In this document: one piece after another, positions 56,217 through 64,000 of the stretch
Layout of the letters: every line of letters starts with the position of its first letter
Position numbering within the stretch: position 1 is the stretch's first letter
NCBI GenBank assembly: GCA_022495005.1
Contig: JAGYXB010001575.1
Span: forward strand, 434,001-498,000
From: Rhyacophila brunnea
Taxonomy: Eukaryota > Arthropoda > Insecta > Trichoptera > Rhyacophilidae
DNA length: 64,000 nt
Reading direction: 5' to 3'
Translations under genes and position numbers: made by a program
Notes under the pieces: generated by a model
The model's input: the letters and a program-made list of their open reading frames with translations, nothing else
Told to the model about the DNA's origin: nothing
Database searches by the model: none

Positions 56217-56417
56217 CTGTTCGGTTATCAGGAATACAGCGGATAACACATTTTGAAAATAGCCGATAAACTGGATTATTTGTTTGGTTAAGCTAACTTT
56301 ACCTAACTTAACCTAACCTAACCCAACCTAACCTAAACTAACCCAAACTAACAAATAATCCAGTATATCGGGTATTTTCAAAATGTGTTTTCCGCTGTAT
56401 TCTTGATAATCGAACAG
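56217..56417. mobile_element. TIR element carrying CCTAA telomere-like repeats, copy 2
   Basis: CTGTTCGGTTATCAGGAATA at the left and CTGTTCGATTATCAAGAATA (reverse complement of the right). The CCTAACTTAACCTAACC run fills the short centre (about 56297-56345). TA at 56215-56216 and 56418-56419. Same structure as 14097-14646 without the nested hAT. Confidence 0.92.
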
Positions 56418-57169
56418 TAGGTACCATTTTTTTAATTATCTCAATGGCCAGAATTATATATTTCTTGTAGTATTCTTGTGTAATTTTATTGTTTAAATAT
56501 TGAAAAAAATGTATGACAAAAGGTAGGTTTTCATTCATAGTGTTACTCTGAAAATAATCCGGTCGACGTAGTTTTTCTGGCAGGTCTCTCAAAAATTGAG
56601 AGATAGCTGGGTCTCAACTTTACAAATATCGAAAAAATGCGAATCAAAATAAACTTAAGGGTCTATAATAAATATAGTAATAGAAAGAAGTAAAATACAA
56701 TTACTTTACTAAAAATGTATTTGCAAAAATATGAGTATTTTTATATCAAAAACTTTACAAGCATTCATCTCATTATCACCTCATAATATGCTGTTTATTT
56801 TAATAAGGCAGAATGGTCAATTTAGTAGGCCCTCACGTGCCATCAAACGGTCACCACTGCCCTGGCATTTCCTCACCTTTCCACCTGTTGGTAAGCGATA
56901 CTCAAGCACCTGGCGGCATTCGCCCAACTGCCTTTGAAGTGCAGGCGGAATGCGCCACGGCCGCCCGTTCGGTGAGTTACCGGCGACGCGAGCTATTATA
57001 TGGGCATACGAGATATGACATGTTTATAAGGCATCAGCATACAACATTTTGCGTCTAATTAAATTATAAAAATGACCAAATAAATATACAGCGGCAGCTC
57101 TTGGTACTTATTTTAATTCATTCAGTTTAATAAACTACTAATACATGCTGTAAGTTAAATGTGTTTAAA
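56418..57169. other. Unassigned with a GC-rich patch
   Basis: 56828-56995 (CCACTGCCCTGGCATTTCC, GGCGGAATGCGCCACGGCC) is GC-rich and gives an 81-codon plus frame 56813-57058, with no motif I can name. Possibly a retroelement scrap. Confidence 0.3.
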
Positions 57170-57171
57170 TA

Positions 57172-58714
57172 TATCGACTGTGGAAAGGAAAAGGGGCGTA
57201 AGCCTCAGTTTTTGCAAAGTGGGTTTTATTTGTTATTAGCAAAGTATTCAACTCAATACATGGTATGCCCAAAGGATTTAAGCTGCAAATGACGAATTAT
57301 TATGAAAATTTAGCTTTTAGTTTTTAGAAATGAAGGGCGTGTGAATTTTACGTCCAGGAAAAGGGGCTCAAACCACGTCAATGACATTATAAGTCGTTTA
57401 AGCAACCTTTTGTGGTAAGGAAAAGGGCGGTAAGCAACTTAATCCGTAAATGTATGAGGATAATGGCAGTTTTACTAAACGCTGACGCCCGGCTGGCTCA
57501 GGTATGAACCATAATGAAGATTAAGCCACCTAATAGTTTCGCTCGCTCGTTTGACAGTCCAACACGTTTTTCGACACTCTTTCGATTAAAATTCATTTAA
57601 AGTATACTAATCCAGTGAAAATGGCAATAGAAAGAAGTTAAAATATTCTTAAAATGTGTGGTGTTAACATGGATGGAATAAACAACACAAAGAAAAATGG
57701 TAAGACCTTAAAATTACGCCTTGAAATTGTTATGCCGCACAAGTGAAGCGTCATCATTAATTCTCTGTAAATTGTTATAAAACATTATGTTACAACTTAT
57801 ATTGTGTCTTAATCATTGGTTAATGATCTCTTGTTCATATTAGATGATAAAATTAATAAAATATTTGCTATATTTACTTCAAACACCGCCGTGCGGTTTA
57901 TAGGTTATGTGACATGTCAAACACAATTCTAAACTGAACTTGGTCCTATGTACGCTTATATTTACGATTAAAATCATTGTAATTGACAAAAATTATAATT
58001 ATGCACCGTATTATTTATAGTAATAACATAAATCTCGAGTAAAATGCGTTTTGTTTTAATTTGTTGTCAGAAGCCACTGATCAAAGTGACAAGTGATTGT
58101 CAAGAACCAAATACATCCGAAAATATTGGTTATTTGTTATAATTATTGTAAATAACTAAGATTAGCTTGAATCAATATACTATGTCTATCTATATATAAT
58201 AAAATATTTGCTATATTTACCATTATCATTATTACTATTATGTAATGATTATGTGTCATTTATGGTTTAATAAAATACTTTTTTTCTGAAAATAATAAAT
58301 TATGATTGTTCTAATTTTAAACTTAATATAATTAAACCATAGGAAATGAAAAAAATATTAAATAAACACCTAGTGAAACACTATAAAGAAATACATTCCC
58401 AAGAATTTAATTAAAAATAAGTGTGAAAAAAGGCTATTTGCTGCGTAAGTCCACTGTATTTTATGAATACGACATTTGAAATTGGTAAGGAAAAAGGATG
58501 TTACCATCATTTTTATCGGTTTTTCTCTAATAACTTACGTAATTAATGTCAGATTGGGAAAATATTACACTAAATTATTAATCATTATGCACTTTAAGTC
58601 TGTGTATATTTTTTATTTTGATTTTGACAGAAAATCATTGAAAAAACGTTTTTTGCTCCTCCTGTAAAATTTGCGTTGTGTGGATTACGCCCTTTTTCCT
58701 TTTTACAGTCGATA
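57172..58714. mobile_element. TIR element L2, 1.5 kb
   Basis: TATCGACTGTGGAAAGGAAA at the left and TATCGACTGTAAAAAGGAAA (reverse complement of the right), then AGGGGCGTAAGCC / AAGGGCGTAATCC. TA at 57170-57171 and 58715-58716. Internal GGAAAAGGGGC and GGAAAAGGGCGGTAAGC echo the ends. The right 260 bp match L1 at 967-1355. A 24-bp direct repeat at 57854-57877 and 58197-58220 brackets a 319-bp insertion-like segment. No intact transposase frame. Confidence 0.85.
57854..58220. repeat. Exact 24-bp direct repeats bracketing 319 bp
   Basis: AATAAAATATTTGCTATATT within both 57854-57877 and 58197-58220, identical over 24 bp. This fits a long target duplication around an insertion, but the bracketed segment has no identifiable end structure. 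Confidence 0.6.
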
Positions 58715-58765
58715 TAGACATATAGTTTTTAAAAAATCGGTGCATGTACTTTTGTACGCGCCTTA

Positions 58766-59077
58766 GAAGTTATACTTCTTTGGCGTAACAAAACTTGTGA
58801 TAACCTAGATTCTTCGACTAGCTCTTAATTATATTGTTATTTCTCGTTGTTTTTATTTTTAAAGTTACAACTGTCACTCTGACGTTTAATCGTTTGTTTA
58901 CGTAAGGAATTGCAAATGGCCGACAATAATAAATTTGTTGCCTAGGCAACGGAATAATTCTACTATCAAACTTGCATTTGTGTACAGCTGACTGATTCGC
59001 AGCTATTTTCATTCTGTCGTAACGGTGTGCGCGCGCAGCTCTCAATTTCACTCTCGCCTCAAAAGAAGTATAACTTC
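58766..59077. mobile_element. TIR element family K, copy 2 (reverse)
   Basis: GAAGTTATACTTCTTTGGCG at the left and GAAGTTATACTTCTTTTGAG (reverse complement of the right). Interior TTTCTCGTTGTTTTTATTTT and the flank GCATGTACTTTTGTACGCG match copy 1 inverted. 312 bp. Confidence 0.8.
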
Positions 59078-59963
59078 AAAAGAAAAACTACTATATAGTA
59101 TGTGCTAAATTCAATATATTTAAGTCATTGTTTGTTCAGTTACTTTAATATTAGCAAAAAACACTTAGTTTGCGCTAAAAAGGGAGATGTATGTTCTTCT
59201 TTTGGTAACCATTTATCTCTAAAGCTCAAATTACATTGGCAGATTGCATCTGGCCCGATCGTCTGCCACGACTGTCAAACTCTATTCTCTTTGGTTTTCA
59301 AGCATCGTGAGCGATCGGCACAAAAGTGGAAAATGTTTTATTATTCCGTTGTGCGATCCATTCATTAGTAAGCGAAGATTGCCGAAAGCGTACGAAAATA
59401 GCCGAATACGCGCCCGCTCGCGAACCACGCAAGCGGTCGTTCATTCTGCTGCTCGATTTCAACAACTACAAGATGGCGAAATCTCAAAAAAATGTATGGA
59501 CTAGCGCTTAGGACATGGTCCTCGTCGAATTAATATACGTCAGGTGAAATATATCCATACACGCTACAATTAGTCTTAATCGATTGGCTTGGAGATTCAA
59601 ACTCGCCCAGTTATTCACGATGTAAATCAACGATAAGTATACAAAACGTTCTATAAATGTCAAACGGCCGCGCAAATTTCATCAGATGCTCGCTAGGTTT
59701 GACAACTCTGTTTTTTGACGTAAAATTGCGCGGCAATACGTTCAGTGTAGCCACCAATCTAATAAATATCTATCTTTCGGTCAACCAATATTTTTCATAA
59801 TAGCAACACTATGTTTATTTTAAACCAATCAAAAGCAAGGACCAACGCGATTGAATTGTTGCGTGTAATTGCAAATAATGTTAAAACGTTGGCCATGACG
59901 TTTGTTGGATCGGGTTAGGTCTGCGCGTCTGCTAATGGAATTAAGCTTTAAGCAATCGTACAT
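59078..59963. other. Unassigned, locally GC-richer
   Basis: 59240-59480 has several overlapping frames without motifs. CGCGCAAATTT (about 59670) and AAATTGCGCGG (about 59724) are inverted and may mark a small palindromic element. Confidence 0.3.
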
Positions 59964-60197
59964 TTGATATATTTTATTTTTTTCATTTTCTATATCATGA
60001 TGATTCCATGGAGGAAAGGGAAATGTGTGATTTGGGATGCCACTGTGGTGGATAAATTTGCGAGATCTTGTCTTAATAAATCAGTTTTCCACAGGTTCAG
60101 CAGCTTTTTAGCTAAACTGTGGACTATCTGCTTTAAATCTGGGTTCATGACTGAAATTGGTCGTCGCTTGACTGATAAAACAGGTGAGTGCTGTTAA
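59964..60197 (+). mobile_element. Retroelement C-terminal scrap (PWxxGKxxxWDATVVD)
   Basis: MIPWRKGKCVIWDATVVDKF, ARSCLNKSV, then WTICFKSGFMTEIGRRL and TDKTGE. The PWxxGRxLxWDxTxVDTxA motif followed by an LGRRLxxxTGD motif is what I recall from the C-terminal part of widespread LINE-type polyproteins in invertebrates; the stretch between them is shortened here. The assignment to a LINE clade is not secure. Confidence 0.5.
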
Positions 60198-60599
60198 ACT
60201 GAATACCTGAGACAGTAAATAGACACATAAATCTAAAAAGATAATGCTGTCGCTGTTTTAGGGATTCTTAAGATATCCATTGACTGAAGGAGGTATTGTA
60301 TGTACTTGGGTAAACCTAGTATATCAATAGTTTTATAATTATTATCAGTTTATTGGTTTAGATACATGTTATATTATGTACTTATATTGTTTAATTTTAA
60401 TTTTTTTTTACTTATCTTGTCTTAATATTTTATTATTTCAATTGTTTCTCTATATAATTTATTAATTCTCTATTAATTATAATATTATGTAACTCGTTTG
60501 TTTGTAATAATAAAATAATAACAGCTCTACAGTTAATATATTATTATCCACTATTGGTCTGATAACATACGATGGATGAATAATATTAAAAAAATACTA
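60198..60599. other. Unassigned AT-rich DNA
   Basis: No feature recognised. Confidence 0.35.
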
Positions 60600-61910
60600 G
60601 AGTGTATTAGTTCAATCAAACCTTGCCTAATCCAAGCCATAGTAGTAGATAAGTCCAAAAATATTCGTTTATATATAAAATATCTTAAATTATCCCATTA
60701 AAGCATACATAATTTTAGTAATTTTATAGATATGAGAATATTTTTTATCGATTATAGTTTAGTATAGGCAGGGTTTAATGAATTTTAAAAAAACTAATCG
60801 ATACCATCTATAATATTATGTATTCTTAATTCAACGAAAACAAATAAGTATAGCTGAAAAAATGTGCACTATTTTTATCTGATCACTAGGACCAGGATTT
60901 ATATGCTGGTGCATGTTTTGTTAGGGTGTATGCAGAGCTATGAGAGTTGCACAGAAATCCGTTTTGAAAGACGCAGAATCCAAAAATTAAATTTCATTGT
61001 GCATATAAATGCATATTGGATACGTTAGAGCATATTTGAGACATTTGTGCATATTTCATAAATAAATGCATATTTTAGGGCCTTTGCATTCGTAATATTA
61101 GTTTATCAACATATTAATAAATTAGGTAGGTAGATAGTTTAGATGCACGATGCCGAGCTGTGGATATATTAGAAAAAGTGAAGTCAACTCGGGCACCATT
61201 ATTTAAATTTTGCGCAATCACTTCTGTGGACGTTAAGAGGTCGTTTTCCGCATATAAACAAAATAATAACAGATATGCGGAAAATTTCAATGCCAAAGCA
61301 CAATATTGAAAAAAATATTGTAACCTTTTTTCGGACAAAAAACAGCACTTAAATAATAGTATTTAGGAATAGTTAAGTGTGTCGTTTTTGTTTTTTAAAA
61401 TTGTGTATAGTTTACATTGCATTTCTATTCAACTTTTTGTACTTGTAAACAATCTATTTTGAAAATTGTAATTGAATAACTTTATATTGATTATTTGCGT
61501 ATTTTATTGTTGTACTATATTGATTGAGATTATTAATTTGTTATTCGATTTTTTATTAGTAATATTGGGTGAAGTGGGTATTTACAATTTTTTTCCATAA
61601 AAATTTTAATTTTTAATTGCATATTTCTTTGTTTTTAGTGCATATTTTAATGATTTTAAGTGCATATGTGCATGCATATAATCATGTTTTTTGTTGCATA
61701 TAAACCCGCTCCCTACTGATCACCCATAGCATAGGTATATTCTATTATGATTTAGTTTAGGCAGGATTTAATTAAATTTTTGAAACTAACCAGCATAATC
61801 TGCCAATATTATATTCTTAGTTCAATGAAAACAAATAAGTACGGCTGACAAAGCTTAGTGTACACTATTTTTGTCGAATCTTAATAGCCTACCTCCATCT
61901 CTTGTCACTG
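60600..61910. mobile_element. Family-D element, split by a hAT-like element
   Basis: CAATCAAACCTTGCCTAATC and GTCCAAAAATATTCG at the left, and TTGTCGAATCTTAATAGCCT then ACCTCCATCTCTTGTCACTG at the right, are colinear with 37178-37769. The left terminus is too eroded to place. The nested element occupies 60887-61715. Confidence 0.7.
60887..61715. mobile_element. hAT-like element with 8-bp target duplication, nested
   Basis: It starts TAGGACCAGGATTTATATGC and, in reverse complement, ends TAGGGAGCGGGTTTATATGC. CTGATCAC is present at 60879-60886 and 61716-61723, exact. Subterminal DNA is full of GCATATAAATGCATATT-type words (about 60995-61075 and 61615-61700), probably transposase-binding repeats. 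A 74-codon minus frame (61338-61114) lies inside and could be a transposase scrap, but I see no catalytic motif. 829 bp. Confidence 0.92.
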
Positions 61911-62475
61911 ATATCTATTTTAAATGACAATACAACAATAAAAGAAAATGTTAATAAAACTACTTAGCACTATTTTAAACAGAAGATCAAATTATATACT
62001 TTTTTTAAAGCTTTTTCTATGACACGTCGTAACACTTTGAAGAAAGTATGAACGTGTAATCAAAACGATTGGTATGCAAACGACGTGTTGTGGTATTAAA
62101 AGTTATTACACGAGTTAACGTCATCTTAGCTTATAAAACGTATCTCTTTATACTTTATTTTATTACTGAATAACTATGTAATATACGAATGGAATATTAT
62201 AATGTTCACATTAAACTGTGTACTCACATAGTTGGTGAGTAAAATATAATAAAACTAGGTGTAAAATAAAATTTTATTTATGTAATAAATGTATTGGTAT
62301 CTTAAAATAATTAAAATTTTAAAAATAGAATGTAAATACATATACATAAGTCTGTGTTTGTTTTTTTTTTATAAAAATAATAGTGATATACATTTCAATA
62401 TCGTATTTGTGGTATCAACCTTTCCTTTACAATGCTAATAAATTCCGTCCGTTACAATGATGTCAAATTAGGTTA
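61911..62475. other. Unassigned AT-rich DNA
   Basis: No feature recognised. Confidence 0.35.
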
Positions 62476-62483
62476 CCGTATGA

Positions 62484-63371
62484 CAGTGGCGAAGGGTGAC
62501 TTTTGGAAAGAGGTAGGCTGTAGAGATCTGATAAAAAGAGCACACTTATCAGGTATACTTACGAGAATAGTACGATATTTACTACTAATGAATAGGTACA
62601 CACTAGTAAATGACAACGACACACTAATTCAATGAAACTTCAAAAACTCATTGACGACATAAAATGAGCGATGTGTTTAAATTACGTATTTTTCAAAACA
62701 TGTATACCCATCAAAAATCATTAGATAAAATTTATTTTTATTTATAAAAACAATCTATACTTATTTACTAATATTCGATTAAAGGCCGTTGAAAATATTT
62801 TTTTAATTATCTAATTATTAATGATTTTGGACAAAGTGCGCAGTCCTGACAACATTATTATGCGCGAATGTTTTAGGCTCTGCGATAGGAGTTTACCTTA
62901 TTTCGTACAAATCAGCGGACTTGCTGCGGTTACGAGACGTAAAGTCCATACGAAAAAAATTCAGAATTATTTCACACATAATCGGAGATTTATTTACGTC
63001 GAGACGTCGCGGCGTTTATTATTTATTTACGGCGCGCTGTGGTATAATTTTTAATACCTTTGCACTGTGTAATGCCGGGTCCACACTGGCAACATGTCGC
63101 GCAACAACCTCGTTAAATTTTACGATAATTATCATAATTATCGTAAAATTTAATGAGGTTGTCGCGCGACATGTTGCCAGTGTGGACCCGGCATTATACT
63201 GTAATACATTCCTACATATACTACATCTCTCGTTGGCAAAATAAATTATTTTTATATAACATAAAATAATGAAGTGATTAAGTATATAAATATGTCAATA
63301 AGCAATTGAAAAATATTTTTCTTAAGAAAGTAGGCTTTAAATAATCGCCTAGTATGGAGTCTTCGCCACTG
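62484..63371. mobile_element. hAT-like element with CAGTGGCGAAG ends
   Basis: CAGTGGCGAAGGGTGAC at the left and CAGTGGCGAAGACTCC (reverse complement of the right). CCGTATGA (62476-62483) and CCGTACGA (63372-63379) form an 8-bp target duplication with one change. The left end shares AGGTAGGCTGT with family D. A palindromic MITE is nested at 63072-63194. 888 bp, no transposase recognised. Confidence 0.82.
63072..63194. mobile_element. Near-perfect palindromic MITE
   Basis: With the flanking TA pairs (63070-63071, 63195-63196) the arms are 63 nt each around a single central base at 63133, and 61 of 63 positions pair. The edge is ATGCCGGGTCCACACTGGC, continuing AACATGTCGCGC. The centre is ATAATTATCATAATTAT. 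The whole unit is one hairpin with essentially no loop. Confidence 0.95.
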
Positions 63372-63645
63372 CCGTACGATATTGATAAAATATAACAATA
63401 GGTAAAAGGAAACATACATAAGTCAAATAAGGCTTCATCATCATTATTTGCTAATCGTATTAACTTAATTATAAATAGTCATTCGAGTATTTCTATATAT
63501 TTTTATAGCCTACAAGTCTTAATACTATCTTAATATGACCTCCTCTTTGTCGCATATTATACTTTTAGATCTATATATTATATGTGTTTGTTTGTAATGT
63601 AATGCGATGCTCTATTTGCAATGTCCATTTATAATAAATTTTTTT

Positions 63646-63858
63646 CCGACCATGTCCAATCCTAATAGGATCATAATATGGGTCTCTACAGAGTAGAGGT
63701 TTGTATTAACAAATTTTGTTTTTTACGAGAAATAGATGTCAGCCACTTCCTCAACCTATTAGGTCCATACCCTGACTCACACACAAATTGAAAAATAATA
63801 TGTGTATTTGCCAGACCCATGACACACGGCGTTATAGTCCAACGCTTAAGCCGCGCTT
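63646..63858 (-). mobile_element. SINE family C, reverse copy
   Basis: Minus strand: AAGCGTTGGACTATAACGCC, then a decayed B box (GTGTCATGGGTCTGG), TATGGACCTAATAGGTTGAG, CATCTATTTCTCG and the tail TAGGATTGGACATGG. The head is shortened. Confidence 0.82.
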
Positions 63859-64000
63859 ATGATATGTAAATAAAATCTAATGGATATCTATCAATTATTT
63901 GTATTTCCTGGACAATGCTATCGGTTTTGAAAATAATAACATTTTAATAAGATGTAATATTGATGATTCTATGAGTAGCCGAATTATGGCAAGTGCATAC
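63859..64000. other. Unassigned window end
   Basis: Nothing recognised in the last 140 bases. Confidence 0.3.

Noticed and set aside
1..64000. An operon-like or multi-gene defence or biosynthetic system
   Set aside because: I read both strands for clustered frames with shared orientation and motifs and found none; everything recognisable as coding is truncated retroelement sequence.

Overview
The window reads as strongly AT-rich, gene-poor intergenic or intronic DNA from an insect. The pointers are eukaryotic: tRNA-derived SINEs, 5'-truncated non-LTR retrotransposons of RTE and Jockey-like type, many short inverted-repeat (MITE-like) elements, CCTAA-type repeats matching the TTAGG telomere motif of many insects, and no operons or Shine-Dalgarno sites. 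A lepidopteran or another holometabolous insect is my best guess, but no gene here pins the order. No complete cellular protein-coding gene, tRNA gene, rRNA gene or CRISPR array could be supported. Most open frames are chance readings through repeats.

Layout. 1-7.3 kb: family-A repeats, including a seemingly perfect 893-bp tandem duplication at 2318-4103, the TIR element L1 (967-1355), a SINE, and a 0.7-kb family-B repeat. 7.3-13.6 kb: SINEs, RTE fragments, a promoter-like patch (7741-8080), an unexplained 32-codon frame (10408-10506), family-G MITE 11604-11997, and a Jockey-like LINE 3' end (12505-13590). 14.0-17.4 kb: a nested block. A telomere-repeat-carrying MITE (14097-14646) is split by a hAT-like element with an 8-bp target duplication; then come two family-E elements split by a SINE, a family-F MITE and a long palindrome. 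17.4-25 kb: mostly unassigned AT-rich DNA with a hAT MITE (20004-20397), a GC-rich patch (19266-19518) and a THAP-like first exon (22648-22718). 25-32 kb: a LINE inserted in a MITE with a 14-bp target duplication (25889-26618), family-H repeats and SINEs. 32-46 kb: family-K, B, J and D elements, again nested, plus an RTE insertion with a perfect 12-bp target duplication (44878-45331). 46-64 kb: more TIR elements, LINE tails, a second telomere-like MITE (56217-56417), a hAT nested in a family-D repeat (60887-61715), and a 127-bp near-perfect palindrome nested in another hAT-like element (62484-63371).

Nothing here suggests genes working together as a pathway. The value of the window is its readable insertion history: at least seven elements show target-site duplications that can be read directly, and several host elements were split by younger ones, so relative ages can be ordered. 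The most unusual items are a TIR element carrying TTAGG/CCTAA arrays in two copies, long near-perfect palindromes that would fold as hairpin RNA, a TIR element with dispersed iteron-like motifs, and a degenerate THAP-type exon with a canonical splice donor. Family letters (A-N, U) are my own labels for repeats recognised within this window.
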